From Eutreptiella sp. 'Long Island Sound 2002' (lineage: Eukaryota; Euglenozoa; Euglenophyceae; Eutreptiales; Eutreptiaceae): a stretch of 64,000 nucleotides of DNA. This document shows, piece after piece, positions 45,501 through 57,800 of this stretch (the first letter of the stretch is position 1; each line of letters starts with the position of its first letter). The translations under genes were made by a program, and so were the position numbers. The notes beneath the pieces are model-generated. The model saw nothing but the letters and a program-made list of their open reading frames with translations, was not told the DNA's origin and did no database searches. The stretch is taken from the NCBI GenBank assembly GCA_964036045.1, contig OZ038382.1, forward strand, positions 39,200,090-39,264,089, in the 5' to 3' direction.

Positions 45501-47542
45501 AAGGGGCATGTTCCATATTTTTTGCAAAAAAGTTTCATTTTGGTACGCCACATTTATTGGATTTCGAGGTTGCTGCGTGGTGGTTGGCTAGGCTGTACGC
45601 GTCCTTTCGTAAAGTGGCACCTTTGGCCTAACCCGTTGAAGTTTTCGCTCTGGTCCGCTGCCACCAGACACCCACACTGCCATTGCACCCCCCGCCACCC
45701 CCGAGCGCGCGCTCGCTCGCCTCTTCTCGTCAAGCCAAGGCATGGCTGGCTTGGCTTGGCATGGTATGGTATGGCTTGGTGCGAGAGCCAGGTGCTTTCA
45801 TAATGAAGTGCGGTGCTACTTGCCGACACAATATCTCAAAATTGAATTCGGGACTTTCTGTCAAATTATTGCAGCTCCCCCTTCAGGGTTTTGGGAAGGC
45901 ATTAGGCGACAATTTAGAAGGGGCATGTTCCATATTTTTGCAAAAAAGTTTCATTTTGGTACGCCACATTTATTGGATTTCCAGGTTGCTGCGTGGTGGT
46001 TGGCTAGGCTGTACGCGTCCTTTCGTAAAGTGGCACCTTTGGCCTAACCCGTTGAAGTTTTCGATCTGGTCCACTGCCACCACACACCCACACTGCCATT
46101 GCACTCCCCGCCACCCCCGCGCGCGCGCTGGCTCGCCTCGTCTCGTCAAGCCAAGGCATGGCTGGCTTGGCTTGGCATGGTATGGTATAGCTTGGTGTGA
46201 GAGCCAGGTGCTTTCATAATGAAGTGCGGTGATACTTGCTGACACAACATCTCAAAATTGAATTCGGGACTTTCTGTCAAATTATTGCAGCTCCCCCTTC
46301 AGGGTTCCGGGAAGGCATTAGGCGACAATTTAGAAGGGGCATGTTCCTTATTTTTGCAAAAAAGTTTCATTTTGGTACGCCACATTTATTGGATTTTCAG
46401 GTTGCTGCGTGGTGGTTGGCTAGGCTGTACGCGTGCTTTCGTAAAGTGGCACCTTTGGCCCTACCCGTTGAAGTTTTCGCTCTGGTCCACTGCCACCACA
46501 CACCCACACTGCCATTGCACCCCTCGCCACCCCCGCGCGCGCGCTCGCTCGCCTCGTCTCGCCAAGCCAAGGCATGGCTGGCTTGGCTTGGCATGGTATG
46601 GTATGGCTTCGTGCGAGAGCCAGGTGCTTTCATAATGAAGTGCGGTGCTACTTGCCGACACAATATCTCAAAATTGAATTCGGGACTTTCTGTCAAATTA
46701 TTGCAGCTCCCCCTTCAGGGTTCTGGGAGGGCATTAGGCGACAATTTAGAAGGGGCATGTTCCATATTTTTGCAAAAAAGTTTCATTTTGGTACGCCACA
46801 TTTATTGGATTGTCAGGTTGCTGCGTGGTGGTTGGCTAGGCTGTACGCGTCCTTTCGTAAAGTGGCACCTTTGGCCCTACCCGTTGAAGTTTTCGCTCTG
46901 GTCCACTGCCACCACACACCCACACTGCCATTGCACCCCCCGCCACCCCCGCGCGCGCGCTCGCTCGCCTCGTCTCGTCAAGCCAGGGCATGGCTGGCTT
47001 GGCTTGGCATGGTATGGTATGGCTTGGTATGAGAGCCAGGTGCTTTCATAATGAAGTGCGGTGCTACTTGCCGACACAATATCTCAAAATTGAATTCGGG
47101 AATTTCTGTCAAATTATTGCAGCTCCCCCTTCAGGGTTCTGGGAAGGCATTAGGCGACAATTTAGAAGGGGCATGTTCCATATTTTTGCAAAAAAGTTTC
47201 ATTTTGGTACGCCACATTTATTGGATTTTCAGGTTGCTGCGTGGTGGTTGGCAAGGCTGTACGCGTCCTTTCGTAAAGTGGCACCTTTGGCCCTACCCGT
47301 TGAAGTTTTCGCTCTGGTCCACTGCCACCACACACCCACACTGCCATTGCACCCCCCGCCACCCCCGCGCGCGCGCTCGCTCGCCTCGTCTCGTCAAGCC
47401 AGGGCATAGCTGGCTTGGCTTGGCATGGTATGGTATGGCTTGGTGTGAGAGCCAGGTGCTTTCATAATGAAGTGCGGTGCTACTTGCCGACACAATATCT
47501 CAAAATCGAATTGAGACTTTGTGTCAAATTATTGCAGCTCCC
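42560..47542 (+). repeat. Seven-monomer higher-order repeat (2,912 bp)
   Basis: The segment 42560-44630 recurs at 45472-47542, offset 2,912 bp. Shared rare variants include TATTTTTTGCAAAAAAG, CCCCCGAGCGCGCG, CGATCTGGTCC, TTCCTTATTTTTGC and ATTGTCAGGTTGCTG. Inside it an 832-bp two-monomer repeat (44565 to 45397) carries TTGAGACTTTGTGTC. Confidence 0.85.
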
Positions 47543-50500
47543 CCTTCAGGGTTGCGGGAAGGCATTAGGCGACAATTTAGAAGGGGCATGTTCCATATTT
47601 TTGCAAAAAGGTTTCATTTTGGTACGCCGCATTTATTGGATTTTCAGGTTGCTGCGTGGTGGTTGGCTAGGCTGTACGCGTGCCACCACACACCCACACT
47701 GCCATTGCACTCCCCGCCACCCCCGCGCGCGCGCTCGCTCGCCTCGTCTCGTCAAGCCAAGGCATGGATGGCTTGGCTTGGCATGGTATGGTATGGCTTG
47801 GTGTGAGAGCCAGGTGTCTTCATAATGAAGTGCGGTGATACTTGCCGACACAATATCTCAAATTCGGGACTTTCTGTCAAGTTATTGCAGCTCCCCCTTC
47901 AGGGTTCCGGGAAGGCATTAGGCGACAATTTAGAAGGGGCATGTTCCATATTTTTGCAAAAAAGGTTTCATTTTGGTACGCCACATTTATTGGATTTTCA
48001 GGTTGCTGCGTGGTGGTTGGCTAGGCTGTACGCGTCCTTTCGTAAAGTGGCACCTTTGGCCCTACCCGTTGAAGTTTTCGCTCTGGTCCACTGCCACCAC
48101 ACACCCACACTGCCATTGCACCCCCCGCCACCCCCGCGCGCGCGCTCGCTCGCCTCGTCTCGTCAAGCCAAGGCATGGCTGGCTTGGCTTGGCATGGTAT
48201 GGTATGGCTTGGTGCGAGAGCCAGGTGCTTTCATAATGAAGTGCGGTGCTACTTGCCGACACAATATCTCAAAATTGAATTCGGGACTTTCTGTCAAATT
48301 ATTGCAGCTCCCCCTTCAGGGTTTTGGGAAGGCATTGGGCGACAATTTAGAAGGGGCATGTTCCATATTTTTGCAAAAAACGTTCATTTTGGTACGCCAC
48401 ATTTATTGGAATTCCAGGTTGCTGCGTGGTGGTTGGCTAGGCTGTACGCGTCTTTTCGTAAAGTGGCACCTTTGGCCCTACCCGTTGAAGTTTTCGCTCT
48501 GGTCCACTGCCACCACACACCCACACTGCCATTGCACCCCCCGCCAGCCCCGCACGCGCGCTCGCTCGCCTCGTCTCGTCAAGCCAGGGCATGGCTGGCT
48601 TGGCTTGGCATGGTATGGTATAGCTTGGTGTGAGAGCCAGGTGCTTTCATAATGAAGTGCGGTGATACTTGCTGACACAACATCTCAAAATTGAATTCGG
48701 GACTTTCTGTCAAATTATTGCAGCTCCCCCTTCAGGGTTCCAGGAAGGCATTAGGCGACAATTTAGAAGGGGCATGTTCCATATTTTTCCAAAAAAGTTT
48801 CATTTTGGTACGCCACATTTATTGGATTTTCAGGTTGCTGCGTGTTGGTTGGCTAGGCTGTACGCGTGCTGTCGTAAAGTGGCACCTTTGGCCCTACCCG
48901 TTGAAGTTTTCGCTCTGGTCCACTGCCACCACACACCCACACTGCCATTGCACCCCCCGCCACCCCCGCGCGCGCGCTCGCTCGCCTCGTCTCGCCAAGC
49001 CAAGGCATGGCTGGCTTGGCTTGGCATGGTATGGTATGGCTTGGTGCGAGAGCCAGGTGCTTTCATAATGAAGTGCGGTGCTACTTGCCGACACAATATC
49101 TCAAAATTGAATTCGGGACTTTCTGTCAAATTATTGCAGCTCCCCCTTCAGGTTTCTGGGAAGGCATTAGGCGATAATTTAGAAGGGGCATGTTCCATAT
49201 TTTTGCAAAAAAGTTTCATTTTGGTACGCCACATTTATTGGATTTTCAGGTTGCTGCGTGGTGGTTGGCTAGGCTGTACGCGTCCTTTCGTAAAGTGGCA
49301 CCTTTGGCCCTAGCCGTTGAAGTTTTCGCTCTGGTCCACTGCCACCACACACCCACACTGCCATTGCACCCCCCGCCACCCCCGCGCGCGCGCTCGCTCG
49401 CCTCGTCTCGTCAAGCCAGGGCATGGCTGGCTTGGCTTGGCATGGTATGGTATGGCTTGGTGTGAGAGCCAGGTGCTTTCATAATGAAGTGCGGTGCTAC
49501 TTGCCGACACAATATCTCAAAATCGAATTCAGACTTTCTGTCAAATCATTGCAGCTCCCCCTTCAGGGTTCCGGGAAGGCATTAGGCGACAATTTAGAAG
49601 GGGCATGTTCCATATTTTTGCAAAAAGGTTTCATTTTGGTACGCCGCATTTATTGGATTTTCAGGTTGCTGCGTGGTGGTTGGCTAGGCTGTACGCGTGC
49701 CACCACACACCCACACTGCCATTGCACTCCCCGCCACCCCCGCGCGCGCGCTCGCTCGCCTCGTCTCGTCAAGCCAAGGCATGGCTGGCTTGGCTTGGCA
49801 TGGTATGGTATGGCTTGGTGTGAGAGCCAGGTGCTTTCATAATGAAGTGCGTTGATACTTGCCGACACAATATCTCAAATTCGGGACTTCCTGTCAAGTT
49901 ATTGCAGCTCCCCCTTCAGGGTTCCGGGAAGGCATTAGGCGACAATTTAGAAGGGGCATGTTCCATATTTTTGCAAAAAGGTTTCATTTTGGTACGCCAC
50001 ATTTATTGGATTTTCAGGTTGCTGCGTGGTGGTTGGCTAGGCTGTACGCGTCCTTTCGTAAAGTGGCACCTTTGGCCCTACCCGTTGAAGTTTTCGCTCT
50101 GGTCCACTGCCACCACACACCCACACTGCCATTGCACCCCCCGCCACCCCCGCGCGCGCGCTCGCTCGTCTCGTCTCGTCAAGCCAAGGCATGGCTGGCT
50201 TGGCTTGGCATGGTATGGTATGGCTTGGTGCGAGAGCCAGGTGCTTTCATAATGAAGTGCGCCGCTATTTGCCGACACAATATCTCAAAATTGAATTCGG
50301 GACTTTCTGTCAAATTATTGCAGCTCCCCCTTCAGGGTTCCGGGAAGGCATTAGGCGACAATTTAGAAGGGGCATGTCCCATATTTTTGCAAAAAACTTT
50401 CATTTTGGTACGCCACATTTATTGGAATTCCAGGTTGCTGCGTGGTGGTTGGCTAGGCTGTACGCGTCTTTTCGTAAAGTGGCACCTTTGGCCCTACCCG

Positions 50501-51440
50501 TTGAAGTTTTCGCTCTGGTCCACTGCCACCACACACCCACACTGCCATTGCACCCCCCGCCACCCCCGCACGCGCGCTCGCTCGCCTCGTCTCGTCAAGC
50601 CAGGGCATGGCTGGCTTGGCTTGGCATGGTATGGTATAGCTTGGTGTGAGAGCCAGGTGCTTTCATAATGAAGTGCGGTGATACTTGCTGACACAACATC
50701 TCAAAATTGAATTCGGGACTTTCTGTCAAATTATTGCAGCTCCCCCTTCAGGGTTCCGGGAAGGCATTAGGCGACAATTTAGAAGGGGCATGTTCCATAT
50801 TTTTGCAAAAAAGTTTCATTTTGGTACGCCACATTTATTGGATTTTCAGGTTGCTGCGTGTTGGTTGGCTAGGCTGTACGCGTGCTTTCGTAAAGTGGCA
50901 CCTTTGGCCCTACCCGTTGAAGTTTTCGCTCTGGTCCACTGCCACCACACACCCACACTGCCATTGCACGCCCCGCCACCCCCGCGCGCGCGCTCGCTCG
51001 CCTCGTCTCGCCAAGCCAAGGCATGGCTGGCTTGGCTTGGCATGGTATGGTATGGCTTGGTGCGAGAGCCAGGTGCTTTCATAATGAAGTGCGGTGCTAC
51101 TTGCCGACACAATATCTCAAAATTGAATTCGGGACTTTCTGTCAAATTATTGCAGCTCCACCTTCAGGGTTCCGGGAAGGCATTAGGCGACAATTTAGAA
51201 AGGGGAATGTTCCATATTTTTGCAAAAAGGTTTCATTTTGGTACGCCGCATTTATTGGATTTTCAGGTTGCTGCGTGGTGGTTGGCTAGGCTGTACGCGT
51301 CCTTTCGTAAAGTGGCACCTTTGGCCCTAGCCGTTGAAGTTTTCGCTCTGGTCCACTGCCACCACACACCCACACTGCCATTGCACTCCCCGCCACCCCC
51401 GCGCGCGCGCTCGCTCGCCTCGTCTCGTCAAGCCAAGGCA
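47415..51440 (+). repeat. Five-monomer higher-order repeat (2,016 bp) with truncated monomer
   Basis: Copies start near 47415 and 49432. Each contains a monomer lacking about 57 bp between TGTACGCGTG and CCACCACAC (near 47680 and 49697), then a monomer with the 6-bp TCAAATTCGGG deletion. The period equals five monomers minus these deletions. Confidence 0.85.
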
Positions 51441-54147
51441 TGGCTGGCTTGGCTTGGCATGGTATGGTATGGCTTGGTGTGAGAGCCAGGTGCTTTCATA
51501 ATGAAGTGCGGTGATACTTGCCGACACAATATCTCAAATTCGGGACCTTCTGTCAAGTTATTGCAGCTCCCCCTTCAGGGTTCCGGGAAGGCATTAGGCG
51601 ACAATTTAGAAGGGGCATGTTCGATATTTTTGCAAAAAGGTTTCATTTTGGTACGCCACATTTATTGGATTTTCAGGTTGCTGCGTGGTGGTTGGCTAGG
51701 CTGTACGCGTCCTTTCTTAAAGTGGCACCTTTGGCCCTACCCGTTGAAGTTTTCGCTCTTGTCCACTGCCACCACACACCCACACTGCCATTGCACCCCC
51801 CGCCACCCCCGCGCGCGCGCTCGCTCGCCTCGTCTCGTCAAGCCAAGGCATGGCTGGCTTGGCTTGGCATGGTATGGTATGGCTTGGTGCGAGAGCCAGG
51901 TGCTTTCATAATGAAGTGCGGTGCTACTTGCCGACACAATATCTCAAATTCGGGACTTTCTGTCAAGTTATTGCAGCTCCCCCTTCAGGGTTCTGGGAAG
52001 GCATTAGGCGACAATTTAGAAGGGGCATGTTCCATATTTTTGCAAAAACGTTTCATTTTGGTACGCCAAATTTATTGGATTTCCAGGTTGCTGCGTGGTG
52101 GTTGGCTGGGCTGTACGCATGCTTTCGTAAAGTGGCACCTTTGGCCCTACCCGTTGAAGTTTTCGCTCTGGTCCACTGCCACCACACACCGACACTGCCA
52201 TTGCACCCCCCGCCACCCCCGCGCGCGCGCTCGCTCGCCTCGTCTCGTCAAGCCAAGGCATGGCTGGCTTGGCTTGGCATGGTATGGTATGGCTTGGTGC
52301 GAGAGCCAGGTGCTTTCATAATGAAGTGCGGTGATACTTGCTGACACAACATCTCAAAATTGGATTCGGGACTTTCTGTCAAATTATTGCAGCTCCCCCT
52401 TCAGGGTTCTGGGAAGGCATTAGGCGGCAATTTAGAAGGGGCATGTTCCATATTTTTGCAAAAAAGTTTCATTTTGGTACGCCACATTTATTGGATTTTC
52501 AGGTTGCTGCGTGTTGGTTGGCTAGGCTGTACGCGTCCTTTCGTAAAGTGGCACCTTTGGCCCTACCCGTTGAAGTTTTCGCTCTGGTCCACTGCCACCA
52601 CACACCCACACTGCCATTGCACGCCCCGCCACCCCCGCGCGCGCGCTCGCTCGCCTCGTCTCGCCAAGCCAAGGCATGGCTGGCTTGGCTTGGCATGGTA
52701 TGGTATGGCTTGGTGCGAGAGCCAGGTGCTTTCATAATGAAGTGCGGTGCTACTTGCCGACACAATATCTCAAAATTGAATTCGGGACTTTCTGTCAAAT
52801 TATTGCAGCTCCCCCTTCAGGGTTTTGGGAAGGCATTAGGCGACAATTTAGAAGGGGCATGTTCCATATTTTTGCAAAAAGGTTTCATTTTGGTACGCGC
52901 ATTTATTGGATTTTCAGGTTGCTGCGTGGTGGTTGGCTAGGCTGTACGCGTCCTTTCGTAAAGTGGCACCTTTGGCCCTAGCCGTTGAAGTTTTCGCTCT
53001 GGTCCACTGCCACCACACACCCACACTGCCATTGCACTCCCCGCCACCCCCGCGCGCGCGCTCGCTCGCCTCGTCTCGTCAAGCCAAGGCATGGCTGGCT
53101 TGGCTTGGCATGGTATGGTATGGCTTGGTGTGAGAGCCAGGTGCTTTCATAATGAAGTGCGGTGATACTTGCCGACACAATATCTCAAATTCGGGACTTT
53201 CTGTCAAGTTATTGCAGCTCCCCCTTCAGGGTTCCGGGAAGGCATTAGGCGACAATTTAGAAGGGGCATGTTCGATATTTTTGCAAAAAGGTTTCATTTT
53301 GGTACGCCACATTTATTGGATTTTCAGGTTGCTGCGTGGTGGTTGGCTAGGCTGTACGCGTCCTTTCTTAAAGTGGCACCTTTGGCCCTACCCGTTGAAG
53401 TTTTCGCTCTTGTCCACTGCCACCACACACCCACACTGCCATTGCACCCCCCGCCACCCCCGCGCGCGCGCTCGCTCGCCTCGTCTCGTCAAGCCAAGGC
53501 ATGGCTGGCTTGGCTTGGCATGGTATGGTATGGCTTGGTGCGAGAGCCAGGTGCTTTCATAATGAAGTGCGGTGCTACTTGCCGACACAATATCTCAAAT
53601 TCGGGACTTTCTGTCAAGTTATTGCAGCTCCCCCTTCAGGGTTCTGGGAAGGCATTAGGCGACAATTTAGAAGGGGCATGTTCCATATTTTTGCAAAAAC
53701 GTTTCATTTTGGTACGCCACATTTATTGGATTTCCAGGTTGCTGCGTGGTGGTTGGCTGGGCTGTACGCATGCTTTCGTAAAGTGGCACCTTTGGCCCTA
53801 CCCGTTGAAGTTTTCGCTCTGGTCCACTGCCACCACACACCGACACTGCCATTGCACCCCCCGCCACCCCCGCGCGCGCGCTCGCTCGCCTCGTCTCGTC
53901 AAGCCAAGGCATGGCTGGCTTGGCTTGGCATGGTATGGTATGGCTTGGTGCGAGAGCCAGGTGCTTTCATAATGAAGTGCGGTGATACTTGCTGACACAA
54001 CATCTCAAAATTGAATTGGGGACTTTCTGTCAAATTATTGCAGCTCCCCCTTCAGGGTTCTGGGAAGGCATTAGGCGGCAATTTAGAAGGGGCATGTTCC
54101 ATATTTTTGCAAAAAAGCTTCATTTTGGTACGCCACATTTATTGGAT
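50846..54147 (+). repeat. Four-monomer higher-order repeat (1,651 bp)
   Basis: 50846-52496 recurs at 52497-54147. Shared variants include GCACGCCCCGCC, GGCCCTAGCCGTTG, CATGTTCGATATTTTTGC, CGTCCTTTCTTAAAG, CGCTCTTGTCC and CACACACCGACACTGCC. Confidence 0.87.
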
Positions 54148-54829
54148 TTTCAGGTTGCTGCGTGGTGGTTGGCTAGGCTGTACGCGTCCTTTCGTAAAGT
54201 GGCACCTTTGGCCCTAGCCGTTGAAGTTTTCGCTCTGGTCCACTGCCACCACACACCCACACTGCCATTGCACCCCCCGCCACCCCCGCGCGCGCGCTCG
54301 CTCGCCTCGTCTCGTCAAGCCAGGGCATGGCTGGCTTGGCTTGGCATGGTATGGTATGGCTTGGTGTGAGAGCCAGGTGCTTTCATAATGAAGTGCGGTG
54401 CTACTTGCCGACACAATATCTCAAAATGGAATTCGGGACTTTCTGTCAAATTATTGCAGCTCCCCCTTCAGGGTTTTGGGAAGGCATTAGGCGACAATTT
54501 AGAAGGGGCATGTTCCATATTTTTGCAAAAAGGTTTCATTTTAGTACGCCACATTTATTGGTTTTCCAGGTTGCTGCGTGGTGGTTGGCTAGGCTGTACG
54601 CGTCCTTTCGTAAAGTGGCACCTTTGGCCTAACCCGTTGAAGTTTTCGCTCTGGTCCACTGCCACCACACACCCACACTGCCATTGCACCCCCCGCCACC
54701 CCCGCGCGCGCGCTCGCTCGCCTCGTCTCGTCAAGCCAGGGCATGGCTGTCTTGGCTTGGCATGGTATGGTATGGCTTGGTGCGAGAGCCAGGTGCTTTC
54801 ATAATGAAGTGCGGTGCTACTTGCCGACA

Positions 54830-57800
54830 CAATATCTCAAATTCGGGACTTTCTGTCAAGTTATTGCAGCTCCCCCTTCAGGGTTCTGGGAAGGCATTAG
54901 GCGACAATTTAGAAGGGGCATGTTCCATATTTTTGCAAAAAGGTTTCATTTTGGTACGCCACATTTATTGGATTTTCAGGTTGCTGCGTGGTGGTTGGCT
55001 AGGCTGTACGCGTCCTTTCGTAAAGTGGCACCTTTGGCCCTACCCGTTGAAGTTTTCGCTCTGGTCCACTGCCACCACGCACCCACACTGCCATTGCACC
55101 CCCCGCCACCCCCGCGCGCGCGCTCGCTCGCCTCGTCTCGTCAAGCCAAGGCATGGCTGGCTTGGCTTGGCATGGTATGGTATGGCTTGGTGCGAGAGCC
55201 AGGTGCTTTCATAATGAAGTGCGGTGCTACTTGCCGACACAATATCTCAAATTCGGGACTTTCTGTCAAGTTATTGCAGCTCCCCCTTCAGGGTTCTGGG
55301 AAGGCATTAGGCGACAATTTAGAAGGGGCATGTTCCATATTTTTGCAAAAACGTTTCATTTTGGTACGCCACATTTATTGGATTTCCAGGTTGCTGCGTG
55401 GTGGTTGGCTGGGCTGTACGCATGCTTTCGTAAAGTGGCACCTTTGGCCCTACCCGTTGAAGTTTTCGCTCTTGTCCACTGCCACCACACACCCACACTG
55501 CCATTGCACCCCCCGCCACCCCCGCGCGCGCGCTCGCTCGCCTCGTCTCGTCAAGCCAAGGCATGGCTGGCTTGGCTTGGCATGGTATGGTATGGCTTGG
55601 TGCGAGAGCCAGGTGCTTTCATAATGAAGTGCGGTGATACTTGCTGACACAACATCTCAAAATTGAATTCGGGACTTTCTGTCAAATTATTGCAGCTCCC
55701 CCTTCAGGGTTCTGGGAAGGCATTAGGGGACAATTTAGAAGGGGCATGTTCCATATTTTTGCAAAAAAGTTTCATTTTGGTACGCCACATTTATTGAATT
55801 TTCAGGTTGCTGCGTGGTGGTTGGCTAGGCTGTACGCGTCCTTTCGTAAAGTGGCACCTTTGGCCCTACCCGTTGAAGTTTTCGCTCTGGTCCACTGCCA
55901 CCACACACCCACACTGCCATTGCACCCCCCGCCACCCCCGCGCGCGCGCTCGCTCGCCTCGTCTCGTCAAGCCAGGGCATGGCTGGCTTGGCTTGGCATG
56001 GTATGGTATGGCTTGGTGTGAGAGCCAGGTGCTTTCATAATGAAGTGCGGTGCTACTTGCCGACACAATATCTCAAAATTGAATTCGGGATTTTCTGTCA
56101 AATTATTGCAGCTCCCCCTTCAGGGTTTTGGGAAGGCATTAGGCGACAATTTAGAAGGAGCATGTTCCATATTTTTGCAAAAAAGTTCCATTTTGGTACG
56201 CCACATTTATTGGATTTCCAGGTTGCTGCGTGGTGGTTGGCTAGGCTGTACGCGTCCTTTCGTAAAGTGGCACCTTTGGCCTAACCCGTTGAAGTTTTCG
56301 CTCTGGTCCACTGCCACCACACACCCACACTGCCATTTCAACCCCCTGCCACCCCCGCGCGCGCGCTCGCTCGCCTCGTCTCGTCAAGCCAAGGAATGGC
56401 TGGCTTGGCTTGGCATGGTATGGTATGGCTTGGTGCGAGAGCCAGGTGCTTTCATAATGAAGTGCGGTGCTACTTGCCGACACAGTATCTCAAAATTGAA
56501 TTCGGGACTTTCTGTCAAATTATTGCAGCTCCCCCTTCAGGGTTCTGGGAAGGCATTAGGCGACAATTTAGAAGAGGCATGTTCCATATTTTTGCAAAAA
56601 AGTTTCATTTTGGTACGCCACATTTATTGGATTTTCAGGTTGCTGCGTGGTGGTTGGCTAGGCTGTACGCGTCCTCTCGTAAAGTGGCACCTTTGGCCCT
56701 ACCCGTTGAAGTTTTCGCTCTGGTCCACTGCCACCACACACCCACACTGCCATTGCACCCCCCGCCACCCCCGCGCGCGCGCTCGCTCGCCTCGTCTCGT
56801 CAAGCCAGGGCATGGCTGGCTTGGCTTGGCATGGTATGGTATGGCTTGGTGTGAGAGCCAGGTGCTTTCATAATGAACTGCGGTGCTACTTGCCGACACA
56901 ATATCTCGTAATTGAATTCGGGACTTTCTGTCAAATTTTTGCAGCTCCCCCTTCAGGGTTTTGGGAAGGCATTAGGCGTCAATTTAGAAGGGGCATGTTC
57001 CATATTTTTGCAAAAAAGTTTCATTTTGGTACGCCACATTTATTGGATTTCCAGGTTGCTGCGTGGTGGTTGGCTAGGCTGTACGCGTCCTTTCGTAAAG
57101 TGGCACCTTTGGCCTAACCCGTTGAAGTTTTCGCTCTGGTCCACTGCCACCACACACCCACACTGCCATTGCACCCCCCGCCACCCCCGCGCGCGCGCTC
57201 GCTCGCCTCGTCTCGTCAAGCCAAGGCATGGCTGGCTTGGCTTGGCATGGTATGGTATGGCTTGGTGCGAGAGCCAGGTGCTTTCATAATGAAGTGCGGT
57301 GCTACTTGCCGACACAATATCTCAAAATTGAATTGGGGACTTTCTGTCAAATTATTGCAGCTCCCCCTTCAGGGTTTTGGGAAGGCATTAGGCGACAATT
57401 TAGAAGGGGCATGTTCCATATTTTTGCAAAAAAGTTTCATTTTGGTACGCCACATTTATTGGATTTCCAGGTTGCTGCGTGGTGGTTGGCTAAGCTGTAC
57501 GCGTCCGTTCGTAAAGTGGCACCTTTGGCCCTACCCGTTGAAGTTTTCGCTCTGGTCCACTGCCACAACACACCCACACTGCCATTGCACCCCCCGCCAC
57601 CCCCGCGCGCGCGCTCGCTCGCCTCGTCTCGTCAAGCCAGGGCATGGCTGGCTTGGCTTGGCATGGTATGGTATGGCTTGGTGTGAGAGCCAGGTGCTTT
57701 CATAATGAAGTGCGGTGCTACTTGCCGACACAATATCTCAAAATTGAATTCGGGACTTCCTGTCAAATTATTGCAGCTCCCCCTTCAGGGTTCTGGGGAG

